A stretch of 64,000 nt of DNA from Cysteiniphilum halobium (GTDB lineage: Bacteria; Pseudomonadota; Gammaproteobacteria; Francisellales; Francisellaceae): assembly GCF_003574425.1 (NCBI RefSeq), contig NZ_QLIU01000052.1, positions 1 to 64,000 of the forward strand, read 5' to 3'. Positions within the stretch are counted from its first letter, which is position 1; each line of letters starts with the position of its first letter. The position numbers were made by a program, and so were the translations under genes. The notes under the pieces are model-generated. The model was not told where the DNA came from. It was given only the letters and a program-made list of their open reading frames with translations, and ran no database searches. Shown here piece by piece: positions 18,953 through 28,986 of the stretch.

Positions 18953-19621
18953 TTAACCTGCTGAAGAAGCCGCTTCATCAATACTCAATAAGCCATACTG
19001 ACCTTTTTCGGTACTCTCACCATGAACAACGTCTAATGCAGCCTTGGAGAAATTCGCCTTATCGATCATAACACCCGTGATAGTTAGAATGTAGTAGTCA
19101 GCTGCAGCAGTTGAGCCGCCTAGAAAGCCATATTGTTGAAAGTCAATATTGAAGGCTGAGTTTTCAACAGGGACTAAAACAAGCTCAGAAAGGTCAGTAA
19201 TCACATCCCATTTCTCATCGTTTTTATATTCTTGAGAGTCATTGGTTCTACCAAACTTGATTGATGTATCCTTTGCTTCAGATTTCTTAACAGAAGAAAT
19301 AAGTCCTTCTAATGTGGTTTTCATTTTTGGACTAATTGGTAGGCCAATAGTTACTTCAAGACTTGCTTTCATTTGTGGGCCAGATAAGTGAAACTCAATC
19401 AGATTACAAGCAGCAGTTGGGTTTGTGACATCATTTAAGTTTTGACCACCATCGATGGCAAATAAAAACTTGCCCATATCTTGCCCTAATATGGTCAATG
19501 AGTCAAACCAAACACGCGGTTTAGAGTGACTTCCTGCAAAGTCAGCTTCGCCAAGTTTAAAGCTCAATGGTTTGGCATCTAAGACGACGGATCTTGCTAC
19601 TTTAGGTTCGATACTTGCCAT
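18953..19621 (-). CDS. iglC: IglC, Hcp-like inner-tube protein of the Francisella-type T6SS
   Basis: 222 residues; Francisella IglC is about 210. Recognisable IglC segments are WFDSLTILGQDMGKFLFAID (FIDSLTIAGEKLDKNIVAID in Francisella, from memory) and SQEYKNDEKWDVITDLSEL, followed by a C-terminal ITGVMIDKANFS region. IglC is the abundant secreted tube subunit needed for phagosome escape in Francisella. A strong AAGGAG precedes the start. The gene sits between iglB and iglD as in Francisella. IglC-like proteins are confined to T6SSii, so this is diagnostic for the type of system. Confidence 0.93.
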   Translation of the reverse strand: MASIEPKVARSVVLDAKPLSFKLGEADFAGSHSKPRVWFDSLTILGQDMGKFLFAIDGGQNLNDVTNPTAACNLIEFHLSGPQMKASLEVTIGLPISPKMKTTLEGLISSVKKSEAKDTSIKFGRTNDSQEYKNDEKWDVITDLSELVLVPVENSAFNIDFQQYGFLGGSTAAADYYILTITGVMIDKANFSKAALDVVHGESTEKGQYGLLSIDEAASSAG

Positions 19622-19678
19622 GTTAAAACTCCTTTTTTATAGTGGTTTAAAAGTGTGTAACTCCAGTTAATAATATAA

Positions 19679-21229
19679 TTATTCACCTTCGCCTTTAGCT
19701 TCTGCTGTAGCAAAAAGACCTGGATCAAGACGTGTATCAATCTTCAAAGTCGTGTCCATACCTTCAAACTGAATATGTGGCAGTACAGTAATATTACACT
19801 TATACCAGCCGGTTTTGCCTGGGATCTGAGCCACTTGGATATCTGCCGCTCTAAATGGGTATTTTGCCATTTCCAAAGCTGTTGGCTGAAAAACCGTGGT
19901 AACATAGCGGCCAAGCCATTTTGATAGTTGCTCCTGAATGATCTCAGTGCTGGTCACACTCCCTATTTTATCGCGGATAACACACTTGATATAGTGTGCG
20001 ATACGTGAAATACATAAGGTGTAAGAAAGGTTAGCCACCAATTGTGAATTCATTGAATCAAAATCATCAACAAATTCTTCAATGTGTTTGATTGAGTTGA
20101 CACTGAAAAAGCAGGCATTTGGTGTGCCTTTCTCTTCAATAAGGGGGATGATACCAATATTTGCCAATGACAGTTCCATATAGTCAGGTAATGAAATATT
20201 TAAAGCCGAGCGTTGTTCATCAAAACCACGAATATTATAAACTGGTGCGATTAACTCTTTGATATAGCCACCATTTTCAGGCCCGCGAATATACTGGAAC
20301 CAGCCGCTTTCAGCAAAAGAGCGCATAACGTTTTTGCTAAACAATAATGATGAGCTACCCCAAAGATAAGTGTCATTTGATTCGTAATTGTTGACCTGCT
20401 CAACAAAATTATTCATGCGGCTATCAGCAACGGGATTGTTTACCGGATGATATGGCTGGCGTAAGATAAAATCCCCCAGACATAAGCCAATATAAGCAGC
20501 CTGGTCGGTTTTGCGAAAGGCATTCCAATCACGATAGCGTGGGTGCTCAAGCAATGTTTCAAAGCTTTTGATTTGTTTGAGTTCAGCGATATCGTCAACA
20601 CCAAAAAATTGTGGGTCAATCGCAGAGATAAATGGGGCATGTGCACTCTCAGCAACCATGCCCATACCAGTTAACCAAGTGATATCATCCATACTGTTTT
20701 TGAAATCATATAGCCCCATCAATAAACCATATGGCTCACCACCATATTGATCATATTCAGAGACATACACTTTTTTAAATAGTTCACTGCTTGAGATATC
20801 ATACAGATTGCGTTCAAAGTCATATTGTAACTCTTCCTTGGTTACATCAAGTATTGCAACATCGATGTTATCATAATCATGGTGCATCACTTCCTTAAGT
20901 TGTAACCATTGATTTTCAATATAACGAAATTCAGGATGCAGCAAGATACTATTAACTTGTTCCTCAATGATTTGATTAATTCGTTCGATTACGCGTTGAA
21001 CATATACTTTATTGTAGTTTACAATATCATGGTTATTTGCTAGTACAAGTGCAAGAGCCGCAATATTTCTTGAGTAATAATCATCGGCAATATTGTCAAC
21101 GGCATGGACGTCTTCTTTAATATTGGCATTTATCTTCTCGATACTGTTATTTTTTTCTTCTTGTGATCCACCAAACATCGAAAATATACTTGTCAAAGCA
21201 TTTTGTTCTACAGTGCTTGTTTCAGACAT
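19679..21229 (-). CDS. iglB: IglB, T6SS contractile-sheath large subunit (TssC)
   Basis: 516 residues, matching IglB/TssC length. Family features include WLQLKEVMHHDYDNIDVAILDVTKEEL and ISSSELFKKVYVSEYDQYGGEPYGLLMGLYDF. Others are FISAIDPQFFG, WNAFRKTDQAAYIGLCLGDFILRQPY, and a C-terminal NITVLPHIQFEGMDTTLKIDTRL. With IglA it forms the cytoplasmic sheath whose contraction drives the IglC tube. TAAGGAG precedes the start, and the gene begins 12 bases after iglA. Confidence 0.95.
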   Translation of the reverse strand: MSETSTVEQNALTSIFSMFGGSQEEKNNSIEKINANIKEDVHAVDNIADDYYSRNIAALALVLANNHDIVNYNKVYVQRVIERINQIIEEQVNSILLHPEFRYIENQWLQLKEVMHHDYDNIDVAILDVTKEELQYDFERNLYDISSSELFKKVYVSEYDQYGGEPYGLLMGLYDFKNSMDDITWLTGMGMVAESAHAPFISAIDPQFFGVDDIAELKQIKSFETLLEHPRYRDWNAFRKTDQAAYIGLCLGDFILRQPYHPVNNPVADSRMNNFVEQVNNYESNDTYLWGSSSLLFSKNVMRSFAESGWFQYIRGPENGGYIKELIAPVYNIRGFDEQRSALNISLPDYMELSLANIGIIPLIEEKGTPNACFFSVNSIKHIEEFVDDFDSMNSQLVANLSYTLCISRIAHYIKCVIRDKIGSVTSTEIIQEQLSKWLGRYVTTVFQPTALEMAKYPFRAADIQVAQIPGKTGWYKCNITVLPHIQFEGMDTTLKIDTRLDPGLFATAEAKGEGE

Positions 21230-21241
21230 TTTGCGTTCTCC

Positions 21242-21811
21242 TTAACCATTTTTCCGTGAACTTCCTTCGCTAGAGATCACTTGACCTTCAAGCAGAACAT
21301 CATCACTTTTGGCAAGATTATAATGATCTAAATTGGGAATCTCTTTTTTCAAAGACTCAAGCATTTGTTTATCTGAAAAAATACCATCAATGGTTTTTTT
21401 CAAAGTTCGATTGTTATCAATATCTTTTTCAAAGGAAGAAAGCATTTCTTTTAATTGAAGGAGTGCATTCAGTTCAGGCACTTTCTTAGCAATGCGATCA
21501 GGTTGAAAGTCAGCCATTGAAGTGAATATATAATTGATATCAATCATTGGTGATTTAGCAGGGTTGATGCTATTAGGAACACGCATGTTTGCGGTGATCT
21601 CCATATCCTTAAGCACTGTATCAAGTCCATTTTTAATCACGCGGACATCGCGATCTTCAAACGGAAGCTTGGCATCTTTAGATTTACCTTTTGATAAATC
21701 ACCCATGACGAGAATACGATATGGAAGTTCTTTTTTCTTTGCTTCGCCTTTAACCCTGGTGTCATATTCAATCATTAATCTTGATTTTGGAAGCTTCTTA
21801 TTTACAGCCAT
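21242..21811 (-). CDS. iglA: IglA, T6SS contractile-sheath small subunit (TssB)
   Basis: 189 residues, as in Francisella IglA (about 184). TssB hallmarks are SRLMIEYDTRVKGEAKKKELPYRILVMGDLS near the N-terminus, LPFEDRDVRVIKNGLDTVLKDM, and FTSMADFQPDRIAKKVPELNALLQLKEMLSSF. It dimerises with IglB to build the sheath. A TAAGGAG box precedes the ATG. It is the first gene of the leftward T6SS operon, facing a region of about 630 bases shared with the rightward operon. Confidence 0.95.
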   Translation of the reverse strand: MAVNKKLPKSRLMIEYDTRVKGEAKKKELPYRILVMGDLSKGKSKDAKLPFEDRDVRVIKNGLDTVLKDMEITANMRVPNSINPAKSPMIDINYIFTSMADFQPDRIAKKVPELNALLQLKEMLSSFEKDIDNNRTLKKTIDGIFSDKQMLESLKKEIPNLDHYNLAKSDDVLLEGQVISSEGSSRKNG

Positions 21812-22442
21812 GTTATCCGCTCCTTAATTTAATGCTCTTATAGTTGATTATATTATTTCCTATAAGCATCTAAGATTTTTACTAGAAATTCACTTTTCTA
21901 GTTAGCTATTTGCCTGGGTCAATGTAACCTGTTGATCTATGGTTAGTCAATAGATATAGGCAAAAAATACAAATTTATTTTTTATTTTTAAAAAATGCTT
22001 TAAACTTGGCTTGATCTGATTGTTTTTTTATCGATAGGATGCTTTTATATTACAGAGTAATAAGCGATTTCTCAGTTGAAATTTCTATTAACTGTTAGCT
22101 TAAATATAAACTTAATCTATACAATTCTTTACTTTATATTGGGAATCTTCGAGCAAGCTTTGTCATGTTAATGCTTCTTAGAACAAATAATCATAAAATA
22201 ATGAATGTTAGGTATTCTAAAATATGAAGAGTGTCGTTAAAATAGTGCTTAAGTAGCTGCTAAAGCTTCTTACTAGCATAAACGTATTTGATATTTATCA
22301 GACAAGTGGTCGATTTGTTTTGATATTGTAAGATGGATCTAAAATCTCTTCAGTTAAGGATGTTGGCAAGAAAGATTCTAATTGCTATGAGTTTTATCCA
22401 AAACATCAATTTAAGCAGCCATTGGTAATATAGGGAAATAGT
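21812..22442. promoter_or_regulatory. Divergent regulatory region between the two T6SS operons
   Basis: About 630 bases of very AT-rich sequence with no convincing gene separate iglA (leftward) from pdpA (rightward). Both operon promoters must lie here. I could not fix a clear sigma-70 pair, which would fit dependence on an activator as in Francisella (MglA/SspA/PigR); that is inference. Short open frames running leftward at 22350-22642 overlap pdpA and have no family features. Confidence 0.55.
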
Positions 22443-25088
22443 ATGGTTATGGCAACAATAGATAAAAATAAGGCGCTTGATGATGAGAGCAAAACTGAAG
22501 TAAGACAAGAACAAAATGCGTCTGAAACAAAAGACATTAATATGCAATTGTCAATTATCTTAGCTGAAGTTTTGCCAAATCTAAGCTTAAGTACAGAGCA
22601 CTTTGTACATATCTCACATGCATTGCTGGATGTATTAACCATTGCTGTGATGGATGAGTTAAATGATCAAACTATTGATAAGCTGAAGATGTTACATCAA
22701 AAAGTTTTAAGCCTAATTAAACTCAAACAAAAACCTGGGTTTCGCCAAAGTATTGCCTATGCTCGGGTGCTAGATTTATTATCTTCTGGCGTGTTATCAC
22801 GCTATGTGATACGACCTTTTAAGGTGTATTTTGAAAAATTGACTTTTATTAATCTATTGGATGAGATTCTAGAGACAAATTTTCAAAATACATCGAATAT
22901 GCTTGAGAATGCGCGTTTAATGTTGGATGAGCTTGAGGCTTTGTTGCTTGAGGAAGTGTTGTTACAGCTTGATAGCGTGGATATTTTTAAATTCAAGCAG
23001 GTGGTGAATAAACTATCACGCTTTTTTGCGCTTAGTGTTGTCAGTAAGAACGAGTCACGCAAGTTGTTTATGCTGTTACAAACTAAGATTCGTCCAGTGA
23101 TCGGTTATGATCCGTTTATCGTCGAGCAAACCATTACGATTGAGCTTAATCCATTAGATGAAAATCTAGCAACAAAGCCATTAACATTAATGAGTAACAA
23201 GTATCAAAACCAAACGGAAAAGTCACAGTTTAAAGGCTTGATGTTGGCTAATTATCATATTATAGAGCTTGATCTTGAGCTTAAACGTTATGGATTTGAT
23301 GGTATGCTTAAATTTCAAATCTCATATGATGATGGTGTCCATCCGGATTATGCTTTTTTGTATCAGAATACTCCGTTATCGATGGCGATTACATTAGAAA
23401 ATACCTATGTTTTTGATGATCCTAATAAGAAAAATACCAAGTACCAAACTAAGCTGCAATTACAAGCAATTGCTTCCATGTCAAACGATAAACATTTACG
23501 GTTTGTCGATCCTTTGGTTGAGCAACATATTGATAAACAAACGAGTAAAATCGCATCGATGCTGCCATTTTTTACCTTGAAATTTAGCGATCCACTAAAG
23601 GCATTCTGGTCACAGCATCAGCCTATTTATGTTGATTTTGATAAGTCATATATTGATGTGTTTAATGATAATAATTTCTTTCAAAGCTGGGTGCAGATTG
23701 ATGTAACTAAATGCAAAAAGTTGGCAGCCAAACAAAAACAAATTATGGTGTCCGCTTACGCGCGTAGTTTCTATGATTATTTTATTGAAGCTTTGAGTCA
23801 TTACAGTGTTTATTTGGTGTATGACTATAATAAGCTTGCAAAGGGTAAAAGCAGCTATGCCTTATATGATGTGCTAACAAGTGACTGGCAAAAAAAGCCT
23901 GAAGGTAAAGGTACATTAACCTCAAAAGATTTATTCCAAATTGATCATGCGCATTGTCAAGTGCAACCACTCTGGTCAAAAGCACAAAACATGATGAATC
24001 TGGCAGATATGAATATGGATAGAAGAGCATTGGTAAAAATTTATAATGAAAAACAGCCGTTAATTAAAGGCTTTGCTCTTGATCGCATTCAACTCATTGA
24101 GGATGCTAAAATTTACATAAACACCGAGCAAAAAATCTTAAACGATTTGCAAAACGATTTAGCTTGTGTCACTAAGTTTCATGTAAGCTTGCGTGAGCTT
24201 ATGCCTTTTTTCCCCGTAACACCAAGTTATGATTTGATCGCTTTGGATAAAATACAATGGCAAAACACCTTTGTCGGTCAAAGCACAGCAGTGATATTGA
24301 GTTATCAACGCTTTCAGTTTGTGCAAAATAAAGCAACAATCAAATTTGTGAAGCGTAAACTAACCCAGCAGAACTATGAATCAGAAGCGGATAAGGATCA
24401 TTATGAGAAGATCACGATGATTGGGACACCGGCTGGTATTACGCACTTTGTGCAGATTCAAAGTCAATGGTTAGATCAAAGTGCCAAAGCAAATGATTTA
24501 CCGCGATATCAACCTTTTATTGCATTCCAAACACAAGCAGTGGTGACAATCGGTAAAGATGTTGATGATAGTGTTAAATATGCGTATAAGCTTTATAAAG
24601 GGCAGTCTGAAAATGAAGGCTCTTTTGCTGATGATCAAAGCACTAAACTCAGTGATTATGTCTATGCCAAGCAAAGTGAGAATTTATTAAGCTATGCGTG
24701 TAATTTGCCCAAAGCCCTTTATAAAGATCCGAGTAAGCCTTTACCATTATATGTACCGGTAGCGAGCTTTGGCTTAACAGCAAATACATTTAATTTATTA
24801 CGAAATGGTGATGTTGTGTTATTGCAGTTTAATTCGGCAGAAACCGTGAACATTAAATCAGTTAAGCTAAATACGGCAACGATTGAAGATAAAGCATCAC
24901 AAAAAATAGCACAGCAAACACTCTATGGCGCTCAACAAGAATGTGCACTGAGTTATACCCAAGATGCGAGTGATCAACAATTTAACCTAAAACAATCGAC
25001 AAAAAATGGCGAGGGAATTAACGGCTTGGTGTTTAGTGATAAACAAGGGATTATATTAAGCTTTAGTGATGAAAAGGAGTCAAAATGA
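22443..25088 (+). CDS. PdpA-like T6SS protein (large, function unclear)
   Basis: 881 residues with no signal peptide, membrane helix or catalytic motif that I can see. The first 45 residues are charged. Residues about 50-200 are helical. The rest looks like mixed alpha/beta modules with many Lys/Gln/Asp. It heads the rightward operon and overlaps the tssM/PdpB gene by 4 bases. That is the position and approximate length of Francisella pdpA (about 820 residues, directly upstream of pdpB). I call it PdpA-like from synteny and length, not from a recognised motif. Start ATG at 22443 with AGGGA upstream; 22449 is a near alternative. Confidence 0.6.
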   Translation: MVMATIDKNKALDDESKTEVRQEQNASETKDINMQLSIILAEVLPNLSLSTEHFVHISHALLDVLTIAVMDELNDQTIDKLKMLHQKVLSLIKLKQKPGFRQSIAYARVLDLLSSGVLSRYVIRPFKVYFEKLTFINLLDEILETNFQNTSNMLENARLMLDELEALLLEEVLLQLDSVDIFKFKQVVNKLSRFFALSVVSKNESRKLFMLLQTKIRPVIGYDPFIVEQTITIELNPLDENLATKPLTLMSNKYQNQTEKSQFKGLMLANYHIIELDLELKRYGFDGMLKFQISYDDGVHPDYAFLYQNTPLSMAITLENTYVFDDPNKKNTKYQTKLQLQAIASMSNDKHLRFVDPLVEQHIDKQTSKIASMLPFFTLKFSDPLKAFWSQHQPIYVDFDKSYIDVFNDNNFFQSWVQIDVTKCKKLAAKQKQIMVSAYARSFYDYFIEALSHYSVYLVYDYNKLAKGKSSYALYDVLTSDWQKKPEGKGTLTSKDLFQIDHAHCQVQPLWSKAQNMMNLADMNMDRRALVKIYNEKQPLIKGFALDRIQLIEDAKIYINTEQKILNDLQNDLACVTKFHVSLRELMPFFPVTPSYDLIALDKIQWQNTFVGQSTAVILSYQRFQFVQNKATIKFVKRKLTQQNYESEADKDHYEKITMIGTPAGITHFVQIQSQWLDQSAKANDLPRYQPFIAFQTQAVVTIGKDVDDSVKYAYKLYKGQSENEGSFADDQSTKLSDYVYAKQSENLLSYACNLPKALYKDPSKPLPLYVPVASFGLTANTFNLLRNGDVVLLQFNSAETVNIKSVKLNTATIEDKASQKIAQQTLYGAQQECALSYTQDASDQQFNLKQSTKNGEGINGLVFSDKQGIILSFSDEKESK

Positions 25089-28000
25089 GTATATTAACCA
25101 GTAAATATGCCGTCATGCTGTTTGGCGCGATGGGAGTAGCTGCTGTTTTGGTCTTTATTATCTGGTTAATCAAGACATTAAAGAATGAAAAAAGTAAGGC
25201 AACGTCAATGTTTGGTCGCTTGAAAAAAGCAGCACCAAAAGCGAAGAGAAATAAAAACCCATATGCGGATGCGCAATTAAATATCCAAAAGCAGGCAAAG
25301 CATGCATTTTGGCCATCTTTTTTGTGTGTTTATGAAGGCAATATGGATCATGCCTTGACTTATCTTGGCAGTTTGATTGATCTTGATATATTTGAAATTA
25401 CTCTCATGGATACCAATCAATCAATCGTTGTTGGACATGGTAAGGTGATTGTCGTGATCACATTAGAAAGTACCAAACAGTTAAATATCCCGTTGTTTAA
25501 TGGTTTTTTGAATAAGCTATATCATCGTGGTGATATTCAGTTACCTGTCGTTTTATTAAAGGCAACAAGTCATGAGTTTATATCCAGTCAATTTGCGATG
25601 TTTCAGAAGTTTATGGCACAAATGCCGTTATTCTCGCATGGAAATTATCAGATACACCTGTCAGTTGCTGATTTTGCGATGGATGAAGAAATAGAAGCAC
25701 TTTTTGATTTATTGAAACATGATACCAAGATAAGCTTTGAAGTGCCAAGCTCTGCTGAGGATATTAAAACAAGATTAGATGATGTGTTTGCTGTTATTCG
25801 TCACCGCATTTCAACTCAATTTAGTGATTTAAACAATCATACGACTGAAGTACGGCGTGCGTTAACCGCTGCATATCAGATTGAACGTGCGACTTTGCCA
25901 GCGATACAGTTAGTCTCGGAGTTAACGCAAGGTGCCTATGGTCAAGTGCCCGCTCAAGCGATTCATCTTAATTTTGGTATACATGCTAAAAACTATCACA
26001 GTACGTTTTTTGATTTTGGCTCTAAAGCGTATAAAAATGCATTAAAGCCAAGGCATGTTTTGGTGCCTGTGACAGTATTAGTTTCGGCATTCTTTAGTAC
26101 AGTGTTTGCCTATAATGCCTATCAGCAATATGAATTTAGTGAATTTATTCAACTTAAACGCCCTTTTGCGCCACTAGATACAATGGAAACGGCAGCAGCT
26201 GCTAAAACCTATGATCAGTGGGTGAGTTTTTATCGCAGCCAGTTATTGTTGCCTTTTTTGTATAATGCGCATGGTAACAAAACATTAAACCGCTTATATG
26301 CCAACTATTTGTATGAGAACGTGTTGTTACCTAAATTTTATCAAACAGAAGATTATCTGCACAAAGTGATTTATCTATCACTTATTGCCAGCATCAATTC
26401 AAGCAAGGTCGCCGATATATTAAAGGATAATTTATCACTTATTTCCTTGATTACCGGATTGTCTTCTGAGCAATTTAGTATTGTTTATCGGTATGGTAGT
26501 AACAACAATAAACTAGTTTCTCATATTCCTAATAATCTCTACAAAGCAGAATCAGACGACTATAAAATTATAAAATCAGCAAGTAGCATTGCTTCAGGTA
26601 AGATGTTGAGCGCCTTTTTCGATGGTGATTACTTTCATGCGACCAATGATCAGTTAAAAGAGTATATCAGTCGCAATGTGATTACCCACCAAGAGGTGTG
26701 TTTATTGCAACAAGTTGTACCAGATATGTTAACCAATGAAGTGCTTAATAATAATTCAGGTGTTAGCAAATTCTTGGCAAAATTAGGCAGTGCTTTACCA
26801 CAATATCAGTCTTATTGTAGTGGTAGTACGGCATTGATTGATCTACAAAACCTTATTCCAGCTACGCAGAATCATATCACAAGTTTCTCAGATATGGTTG
26901 AGCAAATGTTTCATTATAACGATAAAGTCAATGCCTTCTTTAGTAAGCGTTCAGTCGACCAATCAAAAGAGCAGGTATGGAAGCGAATTTTATTGAGTGC
27001 CGAGCTTAACTCTATTTTGGTCAGTGTGCTTGATCGCAATCAAAATACGATCAATTTGCTTGATAATAGTGATTACTATCAATACACTTTCAAAACCGTA
27101 TTTTCGCGTAATGTGACTGCTGTGTCATTGGTGTATTCAAAGAACACTTTAATGAATATTGTGTTACCTCTATTAAAACGCTATGAAAGTCTGGTGAAAC
27201 TGCTGCAGCAATACAATATTAACTATGGCGCATTAGACCGTTTGGAAAAGGGGGCATTAACACATTATGCCAGTCAATATGTGCAGATGTTGAATCAAGT
27301 ATTGCAAAATGCGCTGCCAACCAAAGTGTCCATTGATAATCTGCAGATGTTTTTGATTGATATCACTTCAGATAATACGCCATTTAGTAATATGCTTGAT
27401 TATATCAAAACTAATACAAGTTTTGGCAAAGGAGAAACACTGCCAGCTGAGCTGCAAGTCATTCCCAATAATTTTGCGCGATTAAATGAGTTTGTGGCGT
27501 CCCAGAAATACCAAGACTATAAGCAAGTTTTATCATCCATTAGTAATAATCTTTATCAGCGCAATCGTGAAAATTATACCCGTTTATATGAAGAGATTAA
27601 TTCAACTAAAGAAGATTCATTATTAGCCAAAATCAATGGTTTGATCGATGCTTTGGGAGTGCCAAATAATGAGGCATATCAATTGCTTAAAGTGCCTGAG
27701 AGTATCATTCGCTTGAGTGTTGCGCAGTATCTTATTATTGACTTGAAGCAGCAGTGGGATCTGGATATTGTGCCTAAAATTGCGCTTGTGAAAAGTAAAT
27801 TCCCACTGGATTTAAACTCCAGTAGTGTCATGAGCTCAGATGCATTAAATGACATGTTTGGACCTAAAGGTGTTGTTTACAATGAAATGTATGCACTACT
27901 TAAGGGCTTTATTCATTTAGATGCGATTAGTGGGATTTGGCAAGTTGATAAGAACTTGACCATAGAACAGCAAAAGACGCTTGTGAGCTATGTTGATTCA

Positions 28001-28468
28001 TTTAATTACTTTTATCGTTTGCAAAGTGATTTATGGGCGGCAGATGGCAAACCGCGAGCGGTAGATATGTTTGTTGCAGCAACGCCTTTTAAGCAGGTTT
28101 CTTTAGATGGTATTAGCAAAATGGTATTGTCGTTTATGCAGATTGGAGCCAAAGATCGTGTATTAGGTTTAGATACGTATGATCAAAGTAATCACCCTGT
28201 TGTTTATGATTGGCAATTGCAACCGACCGTATCCATAGGTTGGTTAAGTAGCAGTAATATCACCTATCAAAAAACCTATCAAGGTGAGTGGGCGGTGTTT
28301 AAGATGTTGGCGGATGCTCATTGTAATCGTGATTGGCTATGTAGTTGGAAGATCAGTAGCGACAATAGCAAAGTAGCACCGTTTGTCGTGAGTTTTCAGC
28401 TAAAGTCAGACATTTTGAACCTGGTTAAGTATCAACAAGACAACAATGCGGATAATTTTCAGGCGTAG
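25085..28468 (+). CDS. pdpB: PdpB, IcmF/TssM-like T6SS inner-membrane protein
   Basis: 1127 residues, like Francisella PdpB (about 1090). One membrane helix lies at the N-terminus (about residues 7-29, AVMLFGAMGVAAVLVFIIWLI) and a second at about 331-350 (VLVPVTVLVSAFFSTVFAY). These bracket a cytoplasmic domain; a large periplasmic domain follows. I see no Walker A (GxxxxGKS/T) between the helices, as reported for PdpB and unlike many canonical TssM proteins. It forms the trans-envelope core with the TssJ lipoprotein. It overlaps the pdpA-like gene and is separated by about 98 bases from iglE. Confidence 0.85.
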   Translation: MSILTSKYAVMLFGAMGVAAVLVFIIWLIKTLKNEKSKATSMFGRLKKAAPKAKRNKNPYADAQLNIQKQAKHAFWPSFLCVYEGNMDHALTYLGSLIDLDIFEITLMDTNQSIVVGHGKVIVVITLESTKQLNIPLFNGFLNKLYHRGDIQLPVVLLKATSHEFISSQFAMFQKFMAQMPLFSHGNYQIHLSVADFAMDEEIEALFDLLKHDTKISFEVPSSAEDIKTRLDDVFAVIRHRISTQFSDLNNHTTEVRRALTAAYQIERATLPAIQLVSELTQGAYGQVPAQAIHLNFGIHAKNYHSTFFDFGSKAYKNALKPRHVLVPVTVLVSAFFSTVFAYNAYQQYEFSEFIQLKRPFAPLDTMETAAAAKTYDQWVSFYRSQLLLPFLYNAHGNKTLNRLYANYLYENVLLPKFYQTEDYLHKVIYLSLIASINSSKVADILKDNLSLISLITGLSSEQFSIVYRYGSNNNKLVSHIPNNLYKAESDDYKIIKSASSIASGKMLSAFFDGDYFHATNDQLKEYISRNVITHQEVCLLQQVVPDMLTNEVLNNNSGVSKFLAKLGSALPQYQSYCSGSTALIDLQNLIPATQNHITSFSDMVEQMFHYNDKVNAFFSKRSVDQSKEQVWKRILLSAELNSILVSVLDRNQNTINLLDNSDYYQYTFKTVFSRNVTAVSLVYSKNTLMNIVLPLLKRYESLVKLLQQYNINYGALDRLEKGALTHYASQYVQMLNQVLQNALPTKVSIDNLQMFLIDITSDNTPFSNMLDYIKTNTSFGKGETLPAELQVIPNNFARLNEFVASQKYQDYKQVLSSISNNLYQRNRENYTRLYEEINSTKEDSLLAKINGLIDALGVPNNEAYQLLKVPESIIRLSVAQYLIIDLKQQWDLDIVPKIALVKSKFPLDLNSSSVMSSDALNDMFGPKGVVYNEMYALLKGFIHLDAISGIWQVDKNLTIEQQKTLVSYVDSFNYFYRLQSDLWAADGKPRAVDMFVAATPFKQVSLDGISKMVLSFMQIGAKDRVLGLDTYDQSNHPVVYDWQLQPTVSIGWLSSSNITYQKTYQGEWAVFKMLADAHCNRDWLCSWKISSDNSKVAPFVVSFQLKSDILNLVKYQQDNNADNFQA

Positions 28469-28482
28469 ATGTATAAAAAGCA

Positions 28483-28509
28483 TGTAGAGGCGTATTGTAC
28501 ACGTCTACA
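28483..28509. repeat. Degenerate REP-like palindrome inside the T6SS operon
   Basis: The sequence TGTAGAGGCGT-attgt-ACACGTCTACA forms an imperfect 11-bp stem (two mismatched positions). Its edges (GTAGAGGC...) resemble the GTAGGGGC edges of the transposase-linked repeats at 6.2-7.0 kb. It lies between pdpB and iglE and could shape relative expression of the two halves of the operon. Confidence 0.55.
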
Positions 28510-28566
28510 GAAATATGGGTATATTAAAGCGGTCAGAGGCTTAAATCGCCACAAAGGAGTAAAATA

Positions 28567-28986
28567 ATGGCAAAAATGATGAAATATATAACAATAGCGG
28601 CAATGTTTTTAGTGTTAAGTGGCTGTTCGTTAATTCCCTGGTATCATTCAACAACGATGACGGTGAAAATGGATTTATCCAAAGATGCAAATGATAAACA
28701 GCCAATCACAATGCTGATTAGCCAACCGGTAGATCAAAAGAGTTTTGTCACAGCAGATTATGCAACAATTAGCCAAAGCGCACTTGATCAAGGGGTTATA
28801 CGTTATGTGTTTATGCCAGATCAACGTACGCAAAAGATTTCTTTAGATGTCAGTGATACGCCTGTTGCTATCTATTTTATCTTAAAGCATCAGCCGGTGT
28901 CTGGTTGGAAGTATTATATTGAGAAGCCGCAAGGTAAGAGTGTGAGCTTCACCATTAATCAATTTAGTGTTAAAAAGGACTCATAA
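28567..28986 (+). CDS. iglE: IglE, TssJ-like T6SS outer-membrane lipoprotein
   Basis: 139 residues. A short signal peptide ends in a lipobox (FLVLSGCSLIPW; lipidated Cys at about residue 20), so the protein should be an outer-membrane lipoprotein facing the periplasm. The mature part looks all-beta, as in TssJ. It includes TTMTVKMDLSKDAN, a string of short strands, and GWKYYIEKPQGKSVSFTINQF at the end. Position between pdpB and vgrG equals Francisella iglE, which binds PdpB. AGGAG precedes the start, and the stop overlaps the vgrG start by one base. Confidence 0.87.
   Translation: MAKMMKYITIAAMFLVLSGCSLIPWYHSTTMTVKMDLSKDANDKQPITMLISQPVDQKSFVTADYATISQSALDQGVIRYVFMPDQRTQKISLDVSDTPVAIYFILKHQPVSGWKYYIEKPQGKSVSFTINQFSVKKDS

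Noticed and set aside
21812-22442. A Francisella PigR response element in the T6SS control region
   Set aside because: I saw AACTGTTA-like strings but do not remember the consensus with enough certainty to claim a site in such AT-rich sequence.
22443-25088. The 881-residue protein as DotU/TssL
   Set aside because: TssL needs a C-terminal membrane anchor and is about 200-250 residues; this protein is large and has no membrane helix.
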